64,000 bases of DNA from Crotophaga sulcirostris (Eukaryota > Chordata > Aves > Cuculiformes > Crotophagidae). Made by a program: the position numbers and the translations under genes. Shown piece by piece: positions 1 to 12,778 of the stretch. Positions within the stretch are counted from its first letter, which is position 1. Every line of letters starts with the position of its first letter. The notes beneath the pieces were generated by a model. The model was not told the origin of the DNA, did no database searches, and saw nothing but the letters and a program-made list of their open reading frames with translations. Where the stretch lies: positions 310,001-374,000 of the forward strand of contig VYZB01000217.1 of the NCBI GenBank assembly GCA_013397455.1, given 5' to 3'.

Positions 1-3000
1 AATTGCTCTCTTCTGCCAGCACATTTTCCATTGGACTGGAAAAATGGAAAATCGTCATGTACTTTAGAGATTAATTATTTCTGGTTATGAAGCACAAAGT
101 GTTTCACAGCCCCCCTCCCTTTTTTAGGATTTCCCTTGCTAAAAGAGCAATGTTACTTGCCTGAAAGTCATCAATGAGAGAAATAAAAGACTTGATGGGG
201 GTAGGAAAGGTGGAAGTTTAATTTCACAGAATTTGTCCATGGAGCATATGTTAAGTTAATATTAAGGTTTTTAAAATGTGGTATTCTACTGAAAAATTAT
301 TTATAAAACTTTGGTGTATACATGGTTCCTGGTATGTAAAATCTGCAGCTCTGTGGTTTGAATGAAGGAAAGAGAACTCCACTTTGCAACAACTAGTAAA
401 TCTGAGGGCAGGATGGGGCTCCTTTTCCTGCACCAGCTACCGTTTCAAGAGAGAAAAAACTGAAGGAGGGAAAACACTTAAGCAACCAAGGAAGGCTGTT
501 GGTACCAACTGCAAAACCCTTTGAAGGGAAAACAGCCATTCACAGAATTTCAGGAAAGCTGGATTAAAAGATGGAAGAAGTTGATAGTCAAATGATTAGA
601 GGAAGTATTTTAGGAAGAGGAAGCTCCTTCCTGATCTTTTGTGTATGCAACAAAACTACTGCTTTTCCAGACAGCTATTTCCATTCTTGGAGTGTTTTCT
701 TTCCTTTTTCTTCCTCTCTATTTTTTGAAGTATGTTTGCCTTTATCCTTTATAAATATACTGTGAATTTTTCCCAAGGGGACAACAAGCCTAACTCTTTT
801 CTCAGCTACACCTTCATAAAAACAACGTAATTCTGTTGCAATGGATTGAGTAGTACCATTAGTTTGCAGACTGCTAAAACCAGCCTTGTTCCTGCAAAGG
901 AAAGATGTCTGTTGTTCTTTGAGCTTCCTATTATATCTATCAAGCTTCTAGGCTACTTGTTACTTCTACTGTGATTGCTAATGTTTGTTCCTGTTTAGCA
1001 CTGGGATTCTCTGTTGCCTGGTCTAGGCATAGCTTATTCTGTCTTGGCATTAAGTGCTGGTGAGATGCAATCAAATTTTGTACCTTCAGACCACCATAAG
1101 TGACACAGAAGGGGACGACTCATCAACAGCAATTGCTTTAATGAACCTCTCCAGCTTCACAGAGTATTTGCTTTTCACCTGTGATCCACGTTTCACACCA
1201 TAATCCAGAAATTTACCAGTGAAACATAAACCTCGAAACCTAAAGGAAAAAAGGGAGGCCAAGTCGGTCTAAGAGTGATTCCAATGCTGATTCAGACCCA
1301 AAGCTTGTTTCCAATTCAGATTCAATACCTGTCTTTTTGTGCTCCTGTAGTTGCTACTACAACTGTTATACTTGCTGTTATCTTGACTTTTCCAGTAATA
1401 TGTTCCAGGTTTGTTCAGCACTTTATTTAATCACTCCTTGGTGCATGTTTCATACACTTACATGACTTTTTTCAACATCACAGCTTCCCATAGACCTTCA
1501 TTGTCTTTTCTTTCTCCTCTCACCTTCTTCTCACTTTATTCAAGATTTGCTACTCAGGTCTAGCTTTCACTTTTGTTTCTCAACATCCAGCAGTTCGTCA
1601 CCTTCTTGCTGAGCCGTTCCTGGTGTACAATCAAGCACCACTGGGATGTGATGCTTGGGATAACATAACTGGGACTGAAGTCCTACAGAGGGGAGGTTTG
1701 GTTTTATAGGTCTGTTTAAATGTTTTTCTTCTGAAAGTATAGAGGAATAAGAAATAGGGCCTATTGGAAGGATGTAGAATGAAACTGAAGGTCTCCTTTT
1801 AGATTGTAGGGAGCCAGAAGGGATTCAGGTTTTGTTGGTCATGACAGTTCCCATTAGTCAGTGCATGTTGGAGTAAAGCCACATGCATTTTCCTTTCTAC
1901 TACTGGATGCACACTTCTGAGGAGGGTGTTACTTATGGGAAGGAAATACGTGGAAAAAATTAAGATAAGCCTCAGTAAAATTTTTAGTAGTCCACTTCTT
2001 GTGAGTAAAACCCATTATGTTAAAAAAATCTTCAGGAATATTGAGAGTTCACTGTAGCAAAGCTCAAAAATTATATGTTCACAACACAACTGCAATAGGG
2101 TAGACTTTGACTGTGGAAGATTTAGTTATTTCATATTTTAATATATGAAGGTAAAAATTACAAATAAGGTTGGGTCTAGGTATTGATAGATCCAGAGACT
2201 ATCCTGTAGAGTTTGAAAGCTAAGCACCAAAGAATATATATAGATAATCACATCTTGAGTGGGACAGTTCACAGAAGTAGTACTTTGCAAGTTCAAATGA
2301 GCAGCTGAGATTGTTAGAAAGAAGAAAATGTCATTTTACTCTCTTTACAAATTGGTTAATGAGGTGCCATTGGATTATGTAACTTCCCAAAGGTCACATA
2401 AGCCTGTAGCAAAACGATGAACTGAAATTGGCTCTCCAGGGTGCACAGTTTGACAGTGCAACACTGTCTTTATTTCCATTCACACAGTATTGCCTTTATT
2501 TAAACTCTGCTAGCATTGGTTAAAATTTCCTTCTAGATTTAGAGAGTGTTAAAAATCTTTTAAGAAAACGAAATACTTAAATAGCCCTTCCAACCTGCTT
2601 TCCTGAATATTTTCCTGTGCCTTGGGTTACAGAAGAAAATTCTGTTAAAAACATGTTTAATTGTGTAGGCTCTATTCTCATCAAAGAAAGCAAACCTTCA
2701 CATTAGCAAACCTGAGGGGAAATGTTTAAAAGTGAAGAAGACATATTTTATGTTGGAAAGTTTTGCATGTGTTCAGCATTCTATAGATACAGGGTTTTAG
2801 AGAAAGCCCATAAGAGTCTGAGCACTCAGGCTTTTCTGGGATCCCCGCTGAGGAGGTGATACTGCATTTGGTTGATATGTTCTAAACACAAACTGGCAAG
2901 CACTTGCTGTATTTGCATTGCACATTAAAAGTTTGACTTTCAATAGGGAATTCAGAATTTCTCCTCTTATGGAACTATTGCTCTCTAGGGAGACATAACA

Positions 3001-3840
3001 AGCCACTGCCGTGATCAGCAATGACATGGAAACAAGAGCAGAAAGCAGTAGCAGAAAGATTCTTTGCTCCACTTGTATAACCCACAAGCTCTGATTCTAC
3101 TTTCCAGCAGTGTATGTACAAGATTGTTGCCTATAGACCGCAAGTCTTTCTTACAGACCTTGCGATAAAAGCCCAAATCTTCCCTTCACTATGCAGGATA
3201 TGCTTTCCTACTGAAAACAAAAAAAAAGATATTGTTTGCCCTGTTTCCTCAATGTGAGTTTTAAATAATAGAACCCTTTCTTACTGCTAGGTTTGCTGAT
3301 GGATTCGTGATTTTGACATCTTTTTTTAGAACGTAAAGTATAATCCTGTTGCCCTAACCCACTTTCTATAGGTGAGGAGAAATTATTTTTTTGCCTTTGA
3401 GGTTGTGAAAACCATAATCTGAAAAGAGGACATTGAAGTGTAAGTTTAAGTGTCAAAATTTAGATTCCTATATCCTATATAACAACTCTGACAACTGTTG
3501 CTTGGCTGCTGCCTAACCCTCCCCATATTCTTTTTTTCAGATGGTTGCCATCTCATAGTTTCTGTCAGCTGCTGGGCATCCCATCTGCTGTGCCTATTGG
3601 GATTTCACTGTCCCTGGGCACTTATAGACCATCTCAGTGCTTGCTGGTGAGCTCAGTGCAAGACACCTCAGTCAAGCTGTCAGAAACTACATGATGTGCC
3701 ATCTAAAACCTGAGCCAAGGTTTTCTGGTGGCTCTCGCCTCATGGCTGCAACAAGGTCAGCAGCACACGGCCTCCACCATGCCTTACAGTAAAAAAGCTC
3801 ACCCAACTCTATCAAAGTCTGGAAACTTGAGATTATCTAT
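1..3840. other. gene-free AT-rich stretch
   Basis: Only short chance open frames (under 100 codons) are present, with no run of exon-like segments bounded by good splice sites. A weak MIR-like relic lies at about 2335-2455. No CR1 or promoter-like CpG cluster was seen. It could be intergenic DNA or a long intron of a gene whose exons lie elsewhere. Confidence 0.5.
2335..2455 (-). repeat. possible MIR-like SINE relic
   Basis: The plus strand shows a degraded order of motifs like the reverse complement of a MIR core: a CATTTTAC-type start, then TAACTTCCCAAAGGTCACA, then a GAACTGAAATTGG-like stretch. Drift is heavy and this was matched by eye to remembered family features, so it is tentative. 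It could be chance similarity in AT-rich DNA. Confidence 0.35.
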
Positions 3841-4059
3841 GTCTAAGGCAGGGATGCCAAACTCCTGGTTCCCGCTGCTCTCCTGCTCCTGCAGTGTCAC
3901 ACCTGTCACACACTGCACACGTGCCCAGTGCTGGCAGGAGCACAGGGGCAAGGAGCTCAGTGCTGCCAACGGGTACAAACAAGGTGCTGGGCTGGATAAA
4001 ACAAGGTGGAGGGATGGATTCGGCCTGTGGGCTGTGAGTTTGACACCAGTAGTCTAAGG
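3841..4059. mobile_element. 203-bp non-autonomous hAT-like transposon with 8-bp target duplication
   Basis: A GC-rich block at 3849-4051 stands out from AT-rich flanks. It starts CAGGGATGCCAAACTC and ends GAGTTTGACACCAGTA, whose reverse complement TACTGGTGTCAAACTC matches the start at most positions, so these are terminal inverted repeats of about 16 bp. It is flanked on both sides by the exact 8-mer GTCTAAGG (3841-3848 and 4052-4059). Eight-base duplications and CAG-type termini are hallmarks of the hAT superfamily. There is no transposase inside, so it is a MITE-like derivative that needed an enzyme supplied elsewhere. An open frame across it (3728-4057) is incidental. Family assignment is inference; the inverted repeats and duplication are seen directly. 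Confidence 0.75.
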
Positions 4060-5429
4060 TGAGTTTAACCCCTTATCTCTAATTCACTGATTTATAAAGC
4101 TCCCTAAAGCAGCTCAGCTGTCAAAGCTGATGTATGGAGCCTCCATTACTATAATGATGTAAATTGTTACTTATCTAAAGTTTTTAAAGGTGCATATATG
4201 TGACATTGCAAAACGGTATTTGACAGCAAACTATGGTTGCAGTGAGTGATGTGAGCTTTCAGTCTGCTGTGCTCCTAGAAACAAATTGGAATGCTTTCAC
4301 ACATCACGTGTCTCAAGGTCTGCTTGTGGTTACTACAGTGACTTCTCTTTGTTCTGTGCTTGAGTGCCTTAAGAGTCGAGGGCTCATCTATCGTGTGCTA
4401 TAGATAATCTCAAAAACACCTTAGCAGACGAGGTACCAACCCCAGGGTTGTTTATTTTCATGAAAACTTTTCCCCTCACAGAGGTCACACGGAGTAAGAG
4501 AAACCAGTGTCATCAAATATGCAGCATACATTGCAACAGGGGTCTAGAACTGCAGGTTGAACACCTTTTGTGAGTTGCATCGAGGATTGTTTTTGTCCTT
4601 AGCTTGATCATCAGTTTCAAATGGCCAACATTCTTGTAGTTCAAATGTAAATGAGAACATGGGTTACAACTATCCTCATTTCTCATTACTGAGAAGACAA
4701 AATGCATTTTCTCCTACCTGACTGCCTGATAGCTAGAGAGCAACTGATATTGTGGTTATAATATGGATACAATAAAATAGGTCTAATAAAATAAAAGACC
4801 TGCCAAACAGCAGTCCTGCAGAGGACGGTATTTTCATAGTTGCAGGCTGAAATACATGCCTGATACAGAAACAGGTCACAGGTCGTACTTGTCCTCACAA
4901 CAATAATGATCATTTATAAAGTACATGCAAAGTATTTTATGACATGATCAGGGGAATCCCCCCCAAAAATATTGCACTATTATCATACAGTGTTGCTGCT
5001 TTCAAATTTTAGCAGTTTCACCTGAAAACAAGAATCAGGGATATTTGTATATATTCAGTACTCTCCTATATATTCAATGACCAGTTTTCCCTTGACTTCA
5101 GGGAGTTTTGGATTAGATCTTCTATAATTTAAAACTAGTTTTGAAGGCTGCTCCAGTATACACTACTCACAATCACATATACTGATATTTCTGTTTTATC
5201 TTTTACTATTACAGTAAATAACTTCACAGTTATCACTGACACTCTGTATTTGATTTTTAAATAGCTGAAATCCAGAACACAAGTATACATAAATTTTCTA
5301 AGTAGTAAGAGAAAAGCATCCAGTTAAAATTTGTTAGAATAATAATAACAGAGAATTTAGTGTGCATGTTTTGTCTCCACACTTGTTTTATTTTGCTAAA
5401 TAGTCTATGTGGAATACAATTTATTTCTC

Positions 5430-5503
5430 CATTAAAAAAACAAAAACAAAAATGAAAACAACCAAACAAAAACCAAACCACAACACAACAACAACAAAAA
5501 AAG
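5430..5503 (+). repeat. A-rich low-complexity tract (CAAAA/ACAAC type)
   Basis: A run made almost only of A and C, with irregular CAAAA, CCAAAC and ACAAC units. It creates overlapping open frames on both strands (5257-5520 minus, 5407-5601 plus) that are composition artefacts, not genes. It may be the tail of a decayed retroposon, but no body is recognisable upstream. Confidence 0.6.
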
Positions 5504-5649
5504 GCAAACCCCTGTTCCATTCTGTTTTGGTTTGTGGGATTCTGTTGTCATTTTATCCTAAAGTGCTGTTTCCTCACATTTGCATCTCCCAGCCTTTTTA
5601 ATGTGATATTCCATTTAAACTGCCTTTTAATTGTATGTGCTGCCTTGGC

Positions 5650-6300
5650 AGAACATGAGTGATGTACTAGCGTTAATTAGGGCTCCAGTCAGCAGCCTAT
5701 GCCAGCTGGAAACTGAGAAACAAGCGTAAATTATTCTGTCATCAATCAGCTCGAAAATGTTTGAATCACTAATTAGTTTGCAATTTGGGTGACAGTTTAT
5801 CTGACGCAGGCGGTGTCAGAAACTTCAGATCTTAGATGAATAATTTGCCAGCAACAAGCACATATTCCCTGCTTTTAAATACATGAAGGTTTATCTGCAT
5901 GTTGAAAGGTGGCTCAGCAGTCTTCATTAACTTCCAACTGGGACTATGTAAATCAGGAATCAGTGTGAGGCACTTCAGTCTGTGGTGGCTTAGCAGATGA
6001 TATTTAGAAAAAGAAAGCTCCTTTCTCCTTTTTTTATTAATAATTCATAAACCGATAGACGAGAATGTTTGGGCTTTAACGGCTTAAAAAAATCACAATG
6101 GTTAAAAAAAAAGGCAATCACTCCCTTTTACATGAAAATTAGTTGTGCTGCATCTTGCTGTTTAAATGATTTATTCTCCTCCACTGTCATGTGTCTGGAA
6201 TGCTAAGCAGCAAGTGATTAGCCCTTGTCCTTTAAAGTAGGATCATTATTGGGGTTTTATTAAATGGCAGACTTGTGTTTCCATTTAAAGGATAAGGGGA
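5650..6300. promoter_or_regulatory. candidate conserved non-coding regulatory block
   Basis: The block is dense in TAAT/ATTA homeodomain-type cores (GTTAATTAG, ACTAATTAGTTTG, TAAATTATTCTG), has a CTTTAAAG-type palindromic stretch near 6230-6290, and contains few long homopolymers compared with its surroundings. It has no coding frame and no recognisable repeat. This texture is typical of developmental enhancers in vertebrate gene deserts. Conservation cannot be tested here, so the call is inference from composition only. Confidence 0.3.
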
Positions 6301-8984
6301 GTGAAACAAGAAATTGCTAACAGGAAGCAGAAAAGGTTATCCATGTCTCAAAAGGAGAAACTATTCAATGTTACAAATGCAGTCAGAGGGTCTTAACATC
6401 TATGTTATTCTTATCTATAAGAGAGATAAGTTTGATATCACACAATGCATACGACTGTTGTGTGGCCAATAGATATAGCATTGTAAAAACAATTTAGGTA
6501 GATAGTGAGTATTACCAGGTACAGAGACAGCAGTGTGTCTTCTACCTATGTATCCATCCTTCTAGATCTGAAAGATGTGTGGTTGATATGTAAACGTGCA
6601 ATTACAGGAGACTGGAGGAGAGCCATTAGCTGACCTCAGTGCTGAATACAAAAGGCAGGGGAGGAAATTTTTATTTTCAGGTTCTCAGTGGCTGGCAAAG
6701 GGCATGTTCTCTGCACTCAGAGCCTCAGCAAGGTGAGGGGAAATGACATTGTGTAATTATGATAAGCTTGTGCCACTCTGTAAGCACATCACAAGATGGG
6801 CTTACAGGAGTGCAGCTTCTTAATGGATGTGCATCAAAGGATTTGAAGTAACAAATCAATGACAGTTTGGTGACCGTCCTTTTTACTTCTGTCCCGTGAC
6901 CCTCCGCCTTTAGGTCCTATTTTTTTATAGCCAGAACAAATCTTTCCCTGGTATCTCCCATCTTAACACCTTATCTACATTAGTTTTAAACTTTAGTAAA
7001 CTTTGGCTATTTCGCTACAGTTTTTTCCATATATTAAGTAGACTTAAATAAAATAATTTTGTTTTCAGAAATTTCTAGGAAAAATTAGTTGTCTGCTTCA
7101 GGGGACAGAAAAAAACCACAAAAAAATTATATTCTTTTGCAGATGCTAATAATTGTGATTCTTGTATCTGGTTCACTGAGCACTGCTGACAGGCAAAAAC
7201 CTTTCAAGTCAGGCAGAATAAATAGTTCAAATGACAGAGCAGTGTTTTGCACCTTTTTCATGAAAAAAAGACAAGGTTGGTCAAAGTTTAAGATCCTTAC
7301 TCTATTTCACTTTGCCAAGGTAAGGAGAGATTAGATGGAAATACAGTAGTTGCAGTCTTTAAAAATCACTCAGGATACCTCAGGGGGATCACAACAAAGC
7401 TTCACAAATTGCTGCAAAAATGCTGTGCCCTGTGAAAGAATCAATATTGTGCAGGAAGGGAGGCCGCAGGAGGATAGCCTTAGGCCCCTCGGCGTAACCA
7501 GTCCTCTATCCTGGTGACCAAGGTCCAGGCTTAGTACCTTCTATGGATGATTCTTAGTTGTACTCCTTATTTTCTGGGTGTTCAAACTGGCATCTGAGCT
7601 GGGAAGTCCTAACTGCTGACCACTTCAGCCGCCATCAGGAAGGAGGGAGCTGCAAATGAAAAAACCACATGCATAACAGTAATCAGCCCATGAGATCTGG
7701 TTTTCAGGATATCAGATCGAGCACCCAGCATGAATGGCACTTTTGACCTTAATTCCTCAGTTTCAACTCTCTGTCAGCACAATGCAGGAAAATAAATTGC
7801 TGTTTGTCAAGTACTTTCATGAACTATATAAAAAGCACATGAAGAAATTAATGAGTCTGGCTTTAGAGTAAAGTTTGAATAGTGGAAAACAAACAAAGCG
7901 CTGGACTGCACACTGCAGAATGAAGATAAAGCAAAACAGTGAATAGCTGCCTATTCTGCAAACCTTCTTCTATCTATACATTGAGTAAGGCTGTGGTCTG
8001 TGTAAAGGAAAAAAAGGGAGTTACTTGGGAATTTCTTCTGACAAAAACTTTTTCCTTGTTTCGTTATTTTAACAGCAAACATGAGTTTCTCAAAACTGCA
8101 GCTTTTTATGGAAACACATTTATCTGAACTATGTTTTTGTTAAAAGAGCTTCTATGGCCCATACGAGAATTTCCTGTCAAAAGCTAAGTTGGAAAGCAAT
8201 AAAACCACAGAGGCAGGCCCCACTTCAGAGGGGCCACCAACTTAGTTGTTAGGCAACACTAAATGTGGTGCCATTGCAGGAGAACACAGCTGTCTAGCAG
8301 GAGTAGATGATGGCTGGAGGTCATGTGCCTGGCAGCAGCCCTCCTCCTTCTTCTGCATCACATACCTCTCTGGTTACATCCTGTTTACCACAGGCAGAGC
8401 TAATGCTACTTATACACTTTCTTGACATTACCCATACTGCTTTCCAGATCCCAGAGGAGATTTGAGATTGTTCAAGCACTGGAAAACCTTCCCTTTCTCT
8501 CCCTGCTTCTGTTAAAAAAGACCTAGTTTTTATTCCTAAAAGGAATTTCAGACCAGCAGTGTTTTATTTATAAATAGCACTGTCAGGTCCTCTAAATCTT
8601 TCTGACTATCATATTAATATTGTAAAGCAAATCAGTGTAGGAGCAACAAATGAGACCATCTTAATTCTAGCATTTTTTAACTTTTGAGAGATTCCTCAAC
8701 TTTAATACAGGAAGTACAAACACACATGCCCATGCTTAGTCTATAAGCATTGGCAGAGTGTGAAACTGAAAATTCTATGACATTTCTCAGAAAAAAAAAT
8801 AAAAACAAGTCAGTTTAAGCTAGTGCATATGGACTAAATATTTATATTGCATAGTAGTGACAAAAGAATTTAAAAAAATCATTGTTCTATTCTATATACA
8901 AAATCTCTGTCCTCAAAACCCTAAAAACTAAATAAATGTGACAGATGAATGACGAAAAGAGAAACTATTTCTTCTTCAAAAAGG

Positions 8985-9060
8985 AAAATGGCAACTAATG
9001 CATAGAGAAAGTGACTTGTACAAAGTTGCACTGGAAGCCTTTGACAGCATTGGAAGTTGA
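8985..9060 (-). repeat. possible MIR-like fragment
   Basis: The plus strand has GCATAGAGAAAGTGACTTG followed by a CAAAGTTGCACTGG-like stretch. This resembles the most conserved part of a MIR core read in reverse complement. It is short and diverged. It could be chance. Confidence 0.25.
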
Positions 9061-10290
9061 GCAGTGTATACGGAATCCTAGTTTAAAGCTTTAGCATCTT
9101 GACAGTTATTTTTCTCTTTATTTTTATAAGGTGCAGACAGCTTCTGCACCATCACAGTAACTTTCTTTTTAGATGACAAGGGAACTTTTGTATATCTGCA
9201 TTCAACTTCTCTGAATTTAACTTATACTAAAGAGGAATTATGTCTCCCTTTGCTAAGGAACATCTTGGGACCAAGGAGAGGGAGGGGCGTTGTCTTTAAA
9301 TGATCAAACTTAGCTCTAGGCAAACAGGAGCTGGAGAAGAGGTATTTTAATTTAACCATTTTTTAAAAAAAGATCGTAAGATAAAGTCAGAAAATCCAGA
9401 ATTCTGTTGTTATGAGAAGCTGGCCTCAGAGAAGTCATCCTGCAACAAGAAGAGAGGGCTGAGCACTAGCACTGTGTGGCTCAGATGGAAGAAATCAATT
9501 CCCAAAGACTGCTCTGTTAACTCAGAACTTGAAGTTGCACTTGACTATCACAACATGAAAGAAGAGGGAGGAGTTAGAATAATAAGAAAATATATTGTTA
9601 GGTATCACAGAGCTCAAATCCCTGTCATGTCATTTCTTGATGACTCCTTGGTAATTCCTCCAAGGATTCTGAAGTATTTTAAAACTTCTTTGGGTCTTGG
9701 GTTTTTTTTTTGTTTGGTTTGGTTTGGTTGGTACGTTGTTTTTTTTTTTTCCATTCAATGCAATTGCCCTTTTCATATGTTGATATTGTGAAAGGATAAC
9801 TTCTCTACTCTTGTACATCAGTTGTCATGCTTTGTCACTGGTGAGTGAGATAAGGAAAGGGTTAACATTTTTTTACCCACAAGAACGTCTCAAATATCTT
9901 TTGGAATTACTGTTTCAGAACGGGATCAGGTTTATTTAAATTTACCATGTCCCAAATGGAACACAATAAAAGAACTTCTCTCTCCTAGTTCTCTTGATTT
10001 CTACCACTTCATACACTTTAACAGGCAAAATGGATGATGAAGAAAGATGGAGAAGACAAAGACCTTAATCTCCGGTGAATATCCTTACAAAAAGTACATT
10101 CAGAGAGTATAATGTGAACCTCATCACAGAGAGTGAGCTGAGACAGCAAATAATTTAAGATAAAAATCATACTAATCCTCAGAAGACTGTTATCAGTGAA
10201 AGGCTGGGGAAGACTGAAAAAGTAACATGGATCTGGATGAATCATTTCTTAATTTTAGACTTTCAAGCTGAATGCTTCAGGTAGGAGCCT

Positions 10291-11142
10291 TCATAGAACC
10301 AAAGAATCATTCAGGTTGGAAAAGACCTTTAAGATCAGTGACTCCAACTGTAAACGTAACACTGCCAAATCCACCACTATACCATGTCCCTAAGTGCCAC
10401 ATTTATGCATCTTTCAAATATCTCCAAGAATGGTGACTCAATCATTTCCCTGGCTAGCCTGTTCCAATGCTCAGCCACTCTCTCATTGAAGTAATATTAT
10501 TCTAATATTTAGTTTAAAACTCTTTCGGCATGACTTGAGGCCATTTCCTGTTGCCCTGTCCCTTGTTACTCAGGAGAAAAGTCCAACAATGGACTCGCTA
10601 CAACCTCCTTTCAGGTAATTGTAGAGAGCGATAAGGTCTCCCCTCAGTCTCCTTTTCTCCAGGCTAAATATCCACAGTTCCCTTAGATGCTTCTTATCAG
10701 ACTTGTGCTCCAGACTCTTCACCATTTTTGTTGCCCTTCTCTGGACATGCTCGAGCATTTCAATGTCTTTCTCGTAGTGAGGGATCCAGAACTGAACACA
10801 GTACTCGAGGTGTGGCCCCACCAGGGCAGAGTACAGGGGCACAATCAGTTCCCTGCTCGTGCTGGCCACATTATTTCTGATACAAACCAGGATGCTCCTG
10901 GGCTTCTTGGCCATCTGGGCACACTCCTGGTTCATTTTCAGCTGGCTGTCAACGAATAATCCCAGGTCATTTTCTGCCAGGCCACTTTCCAGCCATTCAG
11001 ATCCTCAAGCTTGTAACTTTGCATGGGGTTATTTTGGCCAAAGTGCAGGACTCAACACTTAGCCTTATTGAACCCCATAGAGTTGGCCTCAGCCCATCAA
11101 TCCAGCCTTCTCAGATCCCTCTGTAGTGCCTTCCTTCCCTCA
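10291..11142 (-). mobile_element. CR1 LINE, 5'-truncated copy (3' end at 10291)
   Basis: On the minus strand this runs from the reverse-transcriptase C-terminal region to a CR1 3' tail of decayed ATTCTATG-type units (seen on the plus strand as TCATAGAACCAAAGAATCAT). The minus frame at 10935-10570 reads through typical CR1 blocks, including [18 protein letters not shown] and [11 protein letters not shown]. The 5' side stops at about 11142, so most of the RT and all of the endonuclease are missing. Truncation at the 5' end is the usual outcome of incomplete target-primed reverse transcription. The copy is inactive. Confidence 0.9.
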
Positions 11143-12778
11143 AATAGGTATGAAGGTCCTTGTTTGTTAGTGGGAAAAGATAAGTAGATACAGAGAATTG
11201 TAAGTGGCTGGATTGTCCATATCCTTCTACTGATTACAGAGGGGCATGTATCAGCACACTCCTGACTTGAAAGAAAAGCCTTCTTGGAAAGCTGGGTTTC
11301 TCTGTTTCTTGTTCCATTCCTAGTCTTTGGGAAAACCGAAAAAAAGGTAATCAAGGCTATTGATTAGCATGTCTCATTCTAAAGGGCAGGTTGGGGCACA
11401 TGTTAATCACAGAATTAATCTGGAAAAGGTAGTCAGTGCACTGTTCCTTCAGACAAGCTTGTATCACTGCCATGATGTTCCTACAACTTGTCTGGTGGTC
11501 CTGGAGGAAAGACACCCTTTTCATTTTTCTTTACTTTTTTTTTTTAGGAAGGAAGGAACTGTTCTGTATCCTTGCCTGGTGAAAGCTTTTTTCCTGGTGA
11601 ACAGGGTTACATGGCTTGTAACTAGTCTGTGCCTGGTTCCTTGGAGTTAATGTGGAGCATTTTCATTTTAAGGAAATCTTGAGACATCTTAAAGCACTTG
11701 TAAACTAAAAATCACAGTGGTGAACATGCAGCTGGTATTCTTTAGGGGATACATGTATTTTAGAAAACATTTTCCATGTCTCACACATTCTAGCTTTCTT
11801 AAATTGGATATTTATTAGCTATAATTGTTACATAATTTACTGATACTTAATGAAGTATACTCCTGGAAAACCTTCAAATCAACTGCCAACATTTTGGGCA
11901 TGGAAGCAATCAGGAGTGAGTGTGTTTGGAGGCTGGGATTTTTAAGCAGTAGCCAGGGAGTCAGTGATCTAATTAAACTGAATGGGAATAAGGCATTTCC
12001 ACCTTTCAGAGCAGCTCTAATAATTCCAGTCTTGTTTTCTTGTGGGTTCAGACACAGATGTTCTTCTCTGATTCTGGATACTTTCCAGTTTCTCCCATTC
12101 AGGTGCTTGGGAAGGATCAATCTTTATGTCTGATGTTCTTGGAATTTTTATCATCTCTCTATCATCACTCATTCAGCACATTTTCTAACAGATTTGCCCC
12201 GCTTAGCTTTATGTTCTTTGGTCAGAGTGTTTCAGGCCATGGGGGTGACTTCTTTGTAAGTGTGCTCCTTCACTGCCCTCTTTAAATTTTAATCCACATC
12301 CATTGGATCCTGCTGAGGGAGCTGAGATTATTGATTGTCTGATCTTATAATGTACTTATGTTAAAAAAAGAATTCTCTGTCTTTAGTTCACCCTCTATCC
12401 CTGCTGGTTTGAAGTAATCGTAAGTTATTAAATTGGAAATGGATTTTCTCTGAACTAGAGAGATATTTCCAGAACTTTGGTGTTAATATAATTTACTTAT
12501 ATTGGTTCTTTATGACCAACCCCTGTTTTATCAGCATGGTTATCAAAAACCAGCTTCTTCCAATACTTCTGATGCAGTGGAAATTTGGATGAGATTTGGA
12601 GATGGGCATTTATTTATTTGGGATGGTGGGAGGAGCTTATGCCTTTGTGATATACTACCATTAAAGCCATGACATTTTTTTGAGAACTTAGATTCAATGT
12701 GGGACTTTTAGGCTGGTTTTTATTTCAACTCCTGCCCTCAGTACTTCCCTTAGAAAGAAACAAACGTGAGAAATGTAT
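11143..12778. other. gene-free spacer between two CR1 copies
   Basis: Open frames at 11815-12120 (minus), 11825-12133 (plus) and 12040-12285 (plus) overlap one another on both strands and lack splice-site or motif support. I see no gene, repeat or regulatory signal that I can name. Confidence 0.45.

Larger units (their letters stand above)
4060..10290. other. gene-free stretch with a possible regulatory block
   Basis: No supported gene. It contains an A-rich low-complexity tract (about 5430-5503), the possible conserved regulatory block (5650-6300), a possible MIR trace around 8985-9060, and a short run of TTTGG-type repeats near 9700-9735. Open frames such as 9474-9791 are short, have no splice-site support and overlap simple repeats. 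Confidence 0.5.

Noticed and set aside
9700..9735. TTTGG-type repeat as a possible mobile-element end
   Set aside because: Simple low-complexity run only; no element body or target duplication seen.
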